Source: Mycteria americana (taxonomy: Eukaryota > Chordata > Aves > Ciconiiformes > Ciconiidae). From it: a DNA stretch of 64,000 nt. The notes beneath the pieces are model-generated. The model saw nothing but the letters and a program-made list of their open reading frames with translations, was not told the DNA's origin and searched no databases. Of the stretch, positions 11,801-20,442 are shown in pieces. The stretch spans positions 4,897,501-4,961,500 of the forward strand of contig NC_134368.1 of the NCBI RefSeq assembly GCF_035582795.1. The letters are read 5' to 3'. Position numbers and translations under genes: made by a program. Positions within the stretch are counted from its first letter, which is position 1. Every line of letters begins with the position of its first letter.

Positions 11801-14454
11801 GTCGCAGCTATTCTAATAGTAGGTAACAGACTACGGTTTGATTGCTACACATTTAAACGGTATGCAGAATAAAATGATTTCCAGTACATTACATCATGTC
11901 AAAGTACCTGCTATCTAAAGTTGTAATTAAAAAAAAAAAAAAGATAGAAAAATATTCAACAGATGATTTAGAAAGTCAAGTTCCGATCTGTCTGGGCATC
12001 AGTAAACTATAGGTCAGTATTTGAAAACCGGGACTGCTATGTGCTGAAATTTGCTATGCAATACCCTTGGAACCAACAATCTGCCTATATAACCATAAAT
12101 GTCAACATATAGTTCCTTAAGCAGAGAAAATTTAAACCCCCTTGATTTCCTTCACTTTTTATCCCAGGGATCACACAGGTTGGGAGTTCTTCAAAAGTGG
12201 CAAAGAGCACTGCACTTATAGAACCTAAATGCTCTTTCTGCCACGCAGTCTCCACCACGTAAATACTGCAAATTGTCTACAGAGCTCGTAAGAAACCATG
12301 GTTTCTCCTGTACATCTACCTTCCGGTTGATCACACCACCATTTCAGATCTAGGTCCTGCATTCATGTCTTTCAACAATGATCCCACTGATTTTCTTAAA
12401 AAAGGCCATTTCCTGATGGCCTTTTATATAGATAAGATAAGGACTACTACACCTATGTGAGGTGACTGGGCAAAATCAGAGGGTTCATACAGTATATGCT
12501 GGGCTGAGGCTGTGGGATGCTGCTTTGAGAACCCCAACTCTCCCAAGACCTTTTACCCAGGCGTATTTATGTGTCTCTGAGTGTGTGTTCTCCTCCAAAT
12601 TCTGCACATCTCCCTACTACTTCAATCAGCTGCTCCCAGTTAAAGTTACAGTGAATGTAACTTGTATCTGAGTAGTTATTCATTTGAGTAACTATGTATT
12701 GCAGAACTCAACCTGAAAATCTTAAGTAAAGGTAAAGGTAAATGGCCAACAGGGACCAGGCTCACTGATAAATGCGAAGCATACCCTGTTTGTATTTTTC
12801 TGTAGTTCTTATTCCAATCATTCTTATTTTCCATGTACATGCTTAATATTTGGGTTCTATATAGTGACAGACAGTTCTACAGTTGGCACAGAACTAAAAC
12901 AACGACGACACATATTTACAAAAAGCATGCACGCATGCTTCACTTAGGCAGAATAGTCTTTTTGTCTGTCCTGCTAATCAAAGTGCCCAATATTTCTGAT
13001 TCTTTGGTGATGTCTCTTTTTCTATACGTAGCTGAAAGTTGGCAGTGGGAGATCCCACGGCAGTTGCAATTGTTAGGAGCTGTCGGTTGGCCTCCCTTGG
13101 CTGGTAAGAGCTACATTCATTTACAGAGCAGCTTAGCAGCTTATCTCAGTTTTTAGTAAACAGTGGTAACAAATTCAGTTTTCTTCCTTTTCTCTGAGAC
13201 AGTTAACAGTGATAAAAAATAAGGGTAATTCCAAAAATATGTTAATAACCTAAAGGCAAGAAAGAAATGTCTAAACAGCAGACAGCCCTCTTTCAGGACC
13301 ATGAGAAGAGTAAGTTCCTACAGCTCTTCCAGATTTTCAGATTTCTTTATCGCAGTCTGGCAGACCTCTTAGCAACAGTCCAGCAATCCCTGTCTTCTGT
13401 CTTAGATAAAAGTAGTCTGGACTAGGTAAGTAATCCGATTTGTTTCTTAAATTGACACACTTTAAACAGGAACATGCACAGATAGTTGAAAGAATCCTTT
13501 GATTCAAATTTACAAGAGATATATTTGCAGCTTAGTTACTGGTGAAGGGAAGAAGTTATATAATTTTTCATAATCATGCTTATTTACCATTTGTGGTTCT
13601 TATATGTACACTATAGCTCATGCTCATTTTAGTCAAATGCCTGGAGAAACATTAAGCTGACATTCAATTAGTGATGTACTGCACTGTGATAAAGGAGTAG
13701 GTAATTTACTATGTTCTGTTTGGGAACCTTGCTTGTTTCCATTAATATTCACAACACACTTGCCAGTTACAACAAAGTAAGGTACTGCCCCTACGTAGAA
13801 GAACTAGCAATCCAAAAGATACGGAGTACAGAAATGAAGGCAAGAAACAGAAGGTCTGTAGGTAAAAGCTTCCTAACATCACATGGCTCTCTCCGTTAGG
13901 ATGGGAAAGATAATACCAGTACCTAGAAAAGCAATTTGATGCAACCTGAAAGCCTATTAAAGACACAAACTAAATGCCTAGTTTGCCTTACAGCAATACT
14001 TTACACATCATCATAAAGGGCAGGCCAGCCTAGCATGATCTCTGTTTACACGTGCAGGATAGGTCATGTTTCAGTCCTAAATGATATGGTGAGATTAAAA
14101 TAATTCAAAGTATTTCTGTATACTACTGACTGTGACTACTTACATCTGTTATATGGCTATACCAAGTATGTGCCATGATGAATCTCATCACATTTAAATT
14201 CACATTTAAATGAGTTCTTGCTTAAGAAATTTTTTCCCTCCTTCAAACTCTTCCCTGGACTCTGCTTTTATGTCTTGATAAAGGGAATTAAGGTTCCAAT
14301 TCAGCTCCCTTCCTCGTTTATTCACTGTAAAAATGAATACAGATCCTGACTATATTTGTCTCAGGCTGGGGAAGAGAGAAGAAAAAGACTGGCAACTACT
14401 CCCGCTACTTGAGGTCCAACAGATACCTGTACTACTAACATCATTCCCTTACAG
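8810..14454. other. Non-coding AT-rich stretch
   Basis: No gene recognised. Features visible are A-rich runs near 11,570-11,590 and 11,928-11,943, and a short inverted repeat with 8-base arms AAGCATGC / GCATGCTT at 12,923-12,940. A lone donor-like ctag|gtaagtaa lies near 13,427. Open frames here are under about 115 codons and resemble nothing known. Confidence 0.55.
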
Positions 14455-14513
14455 GCTGAGGCAGGGAAATTCTTTTGGCAAGTTCTCTCCAAGCCTAAAA
14501 CAGGCAAGAAAAG
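14455..14513 (+). other. Exon-like segment, unassigned
   Basis: A 59-base segment is flanked on the left by an acceptor-like cattcccttacag and on the right by a donor-like gaaaag|gtaaaag. It lies inside a 160-codon open frame (14,333-14,815) whose translation resembles no known family. It is on the plus strand but upstream of the CpG island, so it would need its own promoter further left. The signals may be coincidental. Confidence 0.12.
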
Positions 14514-15099
14514 GTAAAAGCGTAGAAGGACTCATCCTCCTCCCCTCCTTGTTGCCTGTGAGTTTACGCAGAAGCTGGGGAAGCAGATGGATGCCACAAG
14601 AAGTGCAAAGGATGCGTGGAACAACAGCATGTCAGTGGGATTCACACTGCCTCAAAACGGCAAAGTCCCTTCAACGACACCTACTCCACAGGGATCCTCT
14701 GCCACTGGGGCTTACGGGACTTCAAGCTCAGCGATTCTGGAGCAGGACGGTGGCAGCATGTTCCATCCAAAAGAAACAGCAGAAGAAGGTGCTGCAGCAT
14801 AGTGAAAAAAGTTAAGCTTGGTAAGGTTAGCAATACAAGTGAAGTAACAGAAAAAAGAAAAGTGCAAGGCTTTGCAGAGAGGGACAAAACCTGACATTTG
14901 GTGCAGAGAATGTAGGGCTGTACAACACCCAAGCAACAAGAAAGCCGTAACCAAAGTTTTCGCAGTTTAAGAGAACAGGAGAACTGAAGTTCTTGCAATC
15001 GGTCCTGATGGTACACTCATAAAGCAATCATCTTCCCCCTGCATAGTATCTAAAGCAGCACAAGAGATCATTACGCGAATAAATCCACATAAACTCCCT
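14514..15099. other. Flank of the CpG island, nothing assigned
   Basis: Three overlapping open frames on both strands run through here, none with recognisable content. G+C rises towards 15,100, where the CpG island begins. Confidence 0.5.
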
Positions 15100-15618
15100 C
15101 TCAGCTCTCTGTTCGCCGGCCCCTCCTGTCACAGCTTCCAGCGCTGTCTCTCGGCGACCGGGCTGCGCTTGCGAAGCCCCCACGGACAGGCACAGCCTTT
15201 CCGCAGCTGCCCCTCGGCCTCCTCTGCGTTACCACCCGCACAAGATGGACACGCCACGGCCGCTGAATCGCACCTCGCCCCGCCGCGCTGCCGGGACGCG
15301 CCATTCCCCCCGGCGCCGCTCTCCAGGCCGCCGGACTGCGGCCAGCGCAGCCCCGCTTCCCCCGCGTCGCCGCCCGGCCCCGCAGCGCCCGTCCAGCCGG
15401 GGAGCCCTCACCTCAGCTCCCCGCCTGCCGCGGCTGCCCCCCACCCCCCCCGGGCCTCCCTCCGAGCCCTCTCCCGGCCCGCACAGCAGCCGCCGCCCTC
15501 TCCCTCCCGGCCCCTTGGGCGCCTCCCGCAAGCCCCGCTCCCCTCCCCTCACACCCCGAGCCCCATGCCTCCTCCTCCGCCGCGCCGCCCCCTCTCTCTC
15601 TCTCCCTCCCTCCCTCAC

Positions 15619-15700
15619 CCGGCCGCTTGGTAACGCCGCTTCCATACTCACAGCAACTGCGCACTGAGGCGGCCCGCAGCCGGCCTGGGGACCCGCTTGG
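15619..15700 (-). other. Candidate minus-strand first exon with two donors
   Basis: Read on the minus strand, two splice donors lie 33 bases apart. The upstream one is GCAGTTGCT|GTGAGT (GT at 15,651-15,650). The downstream one is GGCCGG|GTGAGG (GT at 15,618-15,617). Between them is an ATG (15,645-15,643) with A at -3 and G at +4, the best vertebrate start context. Using the downstream donor gives a first coding exon of nine codons, MEAALPSGR, ending between codons. Using the upstream donor removes that ATG and makes the exon non-coding. If neither donor is used the frame stays open for about 138 codons, but that is Arg/Gly-rich GC translation. I do not recognise the protein start. The 5' edge is arbitrary. 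Confidence 0.35.
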
Positions 15701-15783
15701 CCGGGACCGGCAGCGGCGGCAAGGCCTCCCCCCGCCCCGTCACCCCCTCGGCGGGCAGCTCCCCGCGCCCGGCGGCGGCGGCG

Positions 15784-15795
15784 GCGCAGGCGCGC
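15784..15795. promoter_or_regulatory. NRF1-like site
   Basis: GCGCAGGCGCGC matches the GCGCAxGCGC core bound by nuclear respiratory factor 1. It lies between the proposed minus-strand and plus-strand first exons. NRF1 sites are common in bidirectional CpG-island promoters of vertebrates. Confidence 0.5.
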
Positions 15796-15900
15796 TGCCT
15801 CCTCCCCTAGTGGCTGCCGCGGGGAGGCTGGCGGCCGCGGCGGCAGCTGCCGGGTCCCCTCAGAGCCCAGCGAGCGCGGCTCGGGCCGGCAGCGGGAGGC

Positions 15901-15943
15901 GGGCGGCGAGGGCGGGAGGCGGGGGCCGGGGCCGGGGCCGGGC
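15901..15943 (+). promoter_or_regulatory. G-rich tract with three GGGGCC units
   Basis: The plus strand has many closely spaced G runs. They begin with gggcggcgagggcgggaggc and continue into three tandem GGGGCC units (15,922-15,939) plus GGG. The tract can form a G-quadruplex and also supplies GC-box (Sp-family) sites. It lies just upstream of the proposed plus-strand first exon. Confidence 0.55.
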
Positions 15944-15949
15944 GCTGTG

Positions 15950-16068
15950 TGAGGGAGCCGCGCCGCACACCCAGCCCGTCAGTAATCGTCGCTGCTGGGG
16001 AGGAGGAGGCGGAGGAGGCGGCGGCGGCGGCGGCGAGAAATTCTCCCACCCCCACCCACCGAGCTGAG
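15950..16068 (+). other. Candidate non-coding first exon, plus-strand gene
   Basis: The segment from about 15,950 to 16,068 ends in a good donor, GAGCTGAG|GTGAGG, with GT at 16,069. It contains no ATG, so it would be 5' untranslated sequence, and the start codon would lie in a later exon outside or deep within the window. The transcription start is not visible and is placed only by position within the island. The gene could not be identified: no later exon with recognisable coding sequence was found, so intron 1 may run past 64,000. Confidence 0.45.
15997..16035 (+). repeat. GGA/GGC trinucleotide tract
   Basis: A run of GGA units followed by (GGC)n, ending in cggcgag. It lies inside the proposed untranslated first exon. 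GGC-type repeats in 5' untranslated regions are often length-variable. Confidence 0.85.
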
Positions 16069-16086
16069 GTGAGGCCAGGGCAAAGC

Positions 16087-16295
16087 ATCCTCCTTTCTTC
16101 CCCTCATCCCTTCCTCCCTTTCATCCTTTCTCCCCCCTCCCCGAGCTCCTTCCTTTCATCCTTCTTTCCTTATCCTCCTTCCCCCTTATCTCGCCTTCCC
16201 CTCATCCTTCCTTGCGCTTCCTGGTCCTCCTTTCCTTTCTTCTCTCCTTAGCCACCTTTCTCCACTCCTCCCCATCCCCCAGACTCCTTCTCCCC
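16087..16295 (+). repeat. Polypyrimidine tract after the first exon
   Basis: About 200 bases of the plus strand are nearly all C and T, built from imperfect units such as ccttc, tttcatcc and ctccc. It begins some 20 bases after the proposed donor at 16,069. The minus strand is correspondingly purine-rich. Such tracts can form triplex (H-DNA) structures and are often indel-prone. Confidence 0.85.
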
Positions 16296-16720
16296 GTGCC
16301 CACATTTCGCACCCACCAGAAATAATAATCATGCCTTCTTTTTTTTTTTTTTCCCTTTTCCTTTTTTAAATGCATTTTTAATTCTCACCCAGTGAAAGGG
16401 GGAGAGAGAAAGAGACAGAGTCGGTCACAGACAGAGATAATCCCCCCTCTTTTAAAGAATGGATTTGAATTAATGGTCATTTTGTGGTGTGTGTATTATG
16501 GGAAGAGGGGGATTATATTTAGGGATGAACAGAAAGGGTCAAAGGTGTGCTGTTTCACTTATTCATCTATTTACCTAGCATCACTTCGAGGTGAAAGCTA
16601 GCACCCTATTATTTTAAATTGGGGTTTTTTATTGTTTTTAAAAATTATTCTCCTTTCTTCAGGCATCAGAGGTTTCTTCCTCCCTTTTCTCCATCCACTG
16701 TGCGTCTCTGTAATTTACAG
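16296..16720. other. Start of the inferred intron, nothing assigned
   Basis: A T run at 16,339-16,352 is followed by purine-rich and then AT-rich sequence. From about 16,650 a pyrimidine-rich stretch leads into the acceptor-like site at 16,720. Confidence 0.5.
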
Positions 16721-17240
16721 TCGCTGCTGCTGCTGCTGCTCTGATTGTCTCAGCCGAGAGCCGGTGGGGAAGGGGCGCGGGGAGCGGTGCTGTGCGGTGG
16801 GGAGGGGGCGACGGCAGAAAGCAGCTTCCTCCATCCCTTCCCTCTAGGCCTCTTCCAAGGTCTGAGACCTTTCGAACCACCCGCTTCATATCCCACCCGG
16901 AATCCAGCCCGAAAGGTGCCAGCTCCCGTCAAAGGATTTACTCCGGTGGCAAAGAGTGAAAGTTTAAAACGCGTCTTTGTCTTTACGTGGAGCGCGCTGG
17001 GGATGGCGAAAAGCTGCGTGGATGGTGGCTGCAAGGCGACGGCCAAAGTGTCTCGTTGCGTGGCTTCTGGAGTGGAAGAAGTTTTGCTTAGACATGGTGG
17101 TGGTGGTGGGGAGCAGCGTCGCTGCTGCGAGACTTCCCTGGCTGCCTTGCCCGTTTGGGAGTTGGCGTTGTGGATGCGTGTGCTTAGGGGAGCGGCAGTA
17201 CGCCAAGGGTTCGGGAAAGTAACTTTTACATATTTACGCT
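16721..17240 (+). promoter_or_regulatory. Second GC-rich patch, possible alternative exon
   Basis: A good acceptor (pyrimidine-rich sequence ending taatttacag at 16,720) is followed at once by a (GCT)6 run (16,723-16,740). After that comes about 500 bases of raised G+C with many CpGs, falling off by 17,240. Open frames of about 170 codons exist on both strands but match nothing known, so I treat them as composition effects. Possible readings are an alternative untranslated exon, a downstream alternative promoter, or the shore of the main CpG island. Donor candidates such as gaaag|gtgcca (near 16,914) are weak. Confidence 0.3.
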
Positions 17241-18171
17241 GGGGTGTAATGTGAGGAGTAGGTAGCACGCACCTGCTTCTCCATGGATTGGAGGGGTGAA
17301 TGTACTCCCTTGTGTCTCGCCGGTTGTGTGCGATGCCTGTTTTCTTTTTAAGGTGATGCTCCGTCAGTTGAAACGATCAGTTGGGGGTTGTATTTCTCGC
17401 ATCGGTTGTGTAGTGGCAGAACATTTATTTGTTTGTTAGCATGCCTCAGACCATTTCAGCCTCTTTAAGCTTCCGTTTGCTGAATTAGAAGTTTGTTTAT
17501 ACTTCATCAGGATAGGAATGTTTCAAAACCCCTGTTAATTTAGAGATCTATAGATACCACAGCAGCCAATACTATAGCAAAACTCTATCAGCCTGAATAA
17601 TATTAAAACACTCATGTTATAGACTCCCTTGGCATGTATTCCCTAAGAAATGTTGATTCGGTTAACTTGTCAAAATTGCAGTGAATGCTGTGTGTTTTGG
17701 AGTACAAGGTAGAGAAGGAACATAAATAGGAGTAATCTTAAATGATGTTGCTGATGCAAACAACAGATCTTTACTGGCTTTGTGGCTATTACAATGCTGC
17801 TGGCTTTCCTTTTCACCTATAGTGTCTATGATTGATATTATGTATTGTATCAGGCTTTTTATACTCCAGGTCAAACAGAATTGTTTGTAGAGGAGAAAAA
17901 GTACTGACCTGGAGGATGAACTTTTGCACTCAATTGTGTAAATCATTGTTTACAGAAATACCACCTCAGCTGTGTACAAGATAGCTGTAATTCCATTCAT
18001 GGGCTCTGTTGATGACAAAAGCCTCAACAGGAAAGCGCCAGTGTCACTTGAGCCCTTACATGGAAACGCAACCTTAATTTATGCAGATTTCTGAAAGCTT
18101 TTTTTTTTTTTTAATATTAATGTTGCGCACGTATGGTACTACTGAAATGCCTTTGAACCACTGAAAACCAA
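17241..18171. other. Non-coding, inferred intron
   Basis: AT-rich sequence without recognisable exons or mobile elements. A T run (about 18,100-18,113) lies close to the left edge of the ancient LINE relic. Confidence 0.5.
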
Positions 18172-19975
18172 GAGTATTCACAGACTGAGACTTTAAAGCC
18201 AAAGGAAGCAATTAGGTCTTCTGCTCTGACCCCTTGACTATTAAGTCCGTTGGATTTTATCCAGTTACTTTTGAGTGCAATAACTTGCATTTCACTGAAA
18301 CGTATTTTCCAGAAAAATTGGAATTTTGATCAGAAGACAGTAAGAAGTGGAGAATCTGCTGTTTATTAAGTTATTTGGCTTCAGCTTCCACTCACTGGTT
18401 ACTGATGTGCCTTTCTCCACTATGCTAAAGAACTTAAAGTATTTTCTTACCACTGAGGTATTTGTCTGCTGTAATAACCTAGTAATGCCTCTCTTTTCTA
18501 TTTGAAAAAAACCCAAGTAGACTAAAATACTTTGTCACTGCATGCATTTTCCTCACAACTCAGTTTCTGCACCTTTTTTTCCAAATCCACTTTTTCAGCA
18601 TTTTTGTGAAAATGTGAGCTGCATACAGCATGCCACAATGCCTTGTCTCAGGAGGGTTTTGTGAGTTTAAATATTATCTCTCTAGTGTTACTCTTCTGTT
18701 TATACATTGCATTTACATATTAACCCTTCATCTGCAGCACTGCATTTCGATCTCCATTTCACTGGGTACGCTCCCTGTGGCAAACCCTTTGCAGGACTGT
18801 TTCTTTCCACAAGAGTTCATCATTCTGTAGACTAGCATGTGTTTCTTGGTTGTAGCTTTATAACTTTGTACATGGCTTTTTTTAAGAATGTTTTGTTTCT
18901 AGCATAGGTTCAATATACCAAACGCTCCTGATGGCTTTTTGTAACTGATTGATCTCAGTTATGCAACATTCTATCAATTTATAACTTGTGCAAATTCTGT
19001 CACAACTGATCATGTAGACTTAGAAATAATTGAAAAAGTATTTTGTGATAGTGGCTCCACCTTTGGGGAACTCCACATTAATCTGCATTAGGTTGTCATG
19101 TGTTCTTCTCAAAAGCTGTTTTTCTGAGATGTCACTTAACCAGTTCTCGACCTGTTTAATTGGTGCTATTTTGTAGTCAGGCTGTCACAGAATACTATGC
19201 CAAATGCCATAGGGGTTTATACATGAATACAGATATTTTCACCAATTGGAAGTATCAATTGTATCAAAGAATAAAACCAGATTCATTTAAAAAGATCTGT
19301 TTTCATTAATTTTGCTTCCTATTATTTGTTATATAGCTCTGATATATCAGTTGAATCTCATGTAATTTTTTTTACATTATTGTTTTGCTCAGGACTGCCA
19401 TCGTTCTAGCCTTCCTATAGCTATAGACACTGTCTCACTAGCTCTTTTAGAGTACGGTTGTAACAGTAGCGTCCATTCAGACTTATGAAATTTTCCCGGT
19501 ATTTTCAGAATTGCTAAAAAATCATGGCGGTGGGATAGACACCTCCTTGGACACTTCTGTGAGAACCCTCTTCTATGGTGAACTTTGGTCCTGCTCATCA
19601 AAAATGTTTATTACAAAGTAATATTGTTTTAACATTGTACTTGTAATGGACTGAAGAAGTAATTCATCATTCTCATGAGGTACCAGCAAATCATCTTACT
19701 TCTTTACAAATGCAGAATTACTTATTGAATTATCTGCCCTTTTGCACTGGTCATGTAGATCAGAGTCCCTGTTGACTAACACACCTGTGTGAGGGCTAAG
19801 ATTTCTTTTGTTCTTACAAATCCTGCCCCCTCCTTTTTTTTCTCCTGTTACCAAGAAATGTCTTCATCCTCACCTATGAATTTTTTACGCTTACTGATTC
19901 AAAAAGTGTGTAAATTTTTATCCCTTAATACTTTTTTTTCTTGTTATGTACGGCTTCTTACTTCTAATAGCAGTA
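18172..19975 (-). mobile_element. Ancient CR1/L3-like LINE relic, about 1.8 kb
   Basis: This is a heavily decayed LINE on the minus strand, recognised from ordered landmarks rather than from an open frame. At 18,185-18,240 is a 3'-end segment (gactttaaagccaaagg, then tctgctctgacccc) like the end of old amniote CR1 elements. At 18,375-18,500 and 18,650-18,760 are blocks like the C-terminal and 3' part of ORF2. At 19,055-19,085, ctttggggaactccac corresponds to the PQGS box. At 19,135-19,330 is the stretch corresponding to RT motif A and its upstream part. At 19,480-19,590 and 19,700-19,745 lie more 5' ORF2 blocks. The 3'-end-to-PQGS distance is about 0.9 kb, close to the 0.97 kb in the younger copy at 3,200-4,856. 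Sequence identity is low and all frames are destroyed. It is antisense to the inferred plus-strand gene. Confidence 0.7.
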
Positions 19976-20208
19976 TTTATTGAAATCTGTTTTGTTGCCA
20001 AATTGTAGTAGTTACGACAATGCCTTCTAGGTATTACATGCTGTCTGAACATGTGAGTATGAGATTTTTTTTTTCTGTGTACAACAACACAGCCATACCA
20101 TTTATTACATTTCAGAGCAGAGTAGGCTTTTGCTTTCAATACAGCATGTTTCAAGGCTTGGCTAAAGAAAGCTAAGCTCTTTATTTATTTTCTCCCTACT
20201 TTTTTCAG

Positions 20209-20442
20209 AGCATAGGACATACTTTGTGGTTTTAAATATACCAAATGGTATTGGGAGTATGAAGGGCAAGTATGAAGGGCAAATAATACAATATGTAGTT
20301 GGAAATATGAAGGGCAGACATACAAAAATAAATAACAACATTAACCTAATAGTAATTACAGTAGCATACTTGGGTCATAACTTGATTGGAGTTTTTGTGG
20401 CTCAGGTCTGTAGAAATTGTTCCCCTAAAGCTAATTTGAGGT
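20209..20442 (+). other. Exon-like open frame, 234 bases, unassigned
   Basis: The segment is preceded by a strong acceptor (about 30 bases of mostly pyrimidine ending ttttttcag at 20,208) and followed by a good donor, TTTGAG|GTAAGAC. One frame is open across the entire segment, with two bases before the first full codon and two after the last, so its length is a multiple of three. The translation is unfamiliar. It carries a repeated MKGxY/GxMKGR pattern that comes from a local tandem repeat of gtatgaagggcaa near 20,258-20,285, and it has a hydrophobic stretch (LIVITVAYLGHNLIGVFVA). It could be a lineage-specific or non-coding exon of the plus-strand gene, or chance. No function is proposed. 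Confidence 0.2.

Larger units (their letters stand above)
15100..16075. promoter_or_regulatory. CpG island, probable divergent promoter
   Basis: This is the only long stretch of the window that is both very GC-rich and full of CpG. In vertebrates such islands mark the start sites of genes. Within it are an NRF1-like box (15,784-15,795), GC-box material of the form gggcgg and ggcggg around 15,901-15,922, and a long G-rich run (15,901-15,943). No TATA box is visible. Strong splice donors point outwards on both strands: at 16,069 on the plus strand, and at 15,651 and 15,618 on the minus strand. This suggests a bidirectional promoter centred at about 15,700-15,900. Neither gene could be named from sequence alone. 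GC-rich open frames across it are composition artefacts. Confidence 0.85.

Noticed and set aside
14333..14815. A 160-codon plus-strand frame
   Set aside because: No recognisable domain, overlapping frames open on both strands, and the start is not supported. Only the exon-like core at 14,455-14,513 was kept, at low confidence.
15169..15667. Pro-, Arg- and Gly-rich open frames of 140-154 codons on both strands
   Set aside because: Stop codons are rare in DNA this rich in G+C, so long frames are expected by chance. Composition is low-complexity and no family is recognisable.
15922..15942. GGGGCC units as evidence for a C9orf72 orthologue
   Set aside because: Three units occur in many GC-rich promoters, and no other part of that gene was seen.
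16745..17268. Overlapping frames of about 170 codons on both strands
   Set aside because: Both strands are open over the same GC-rich patch, which points to composition, not coding. No motifs seen.
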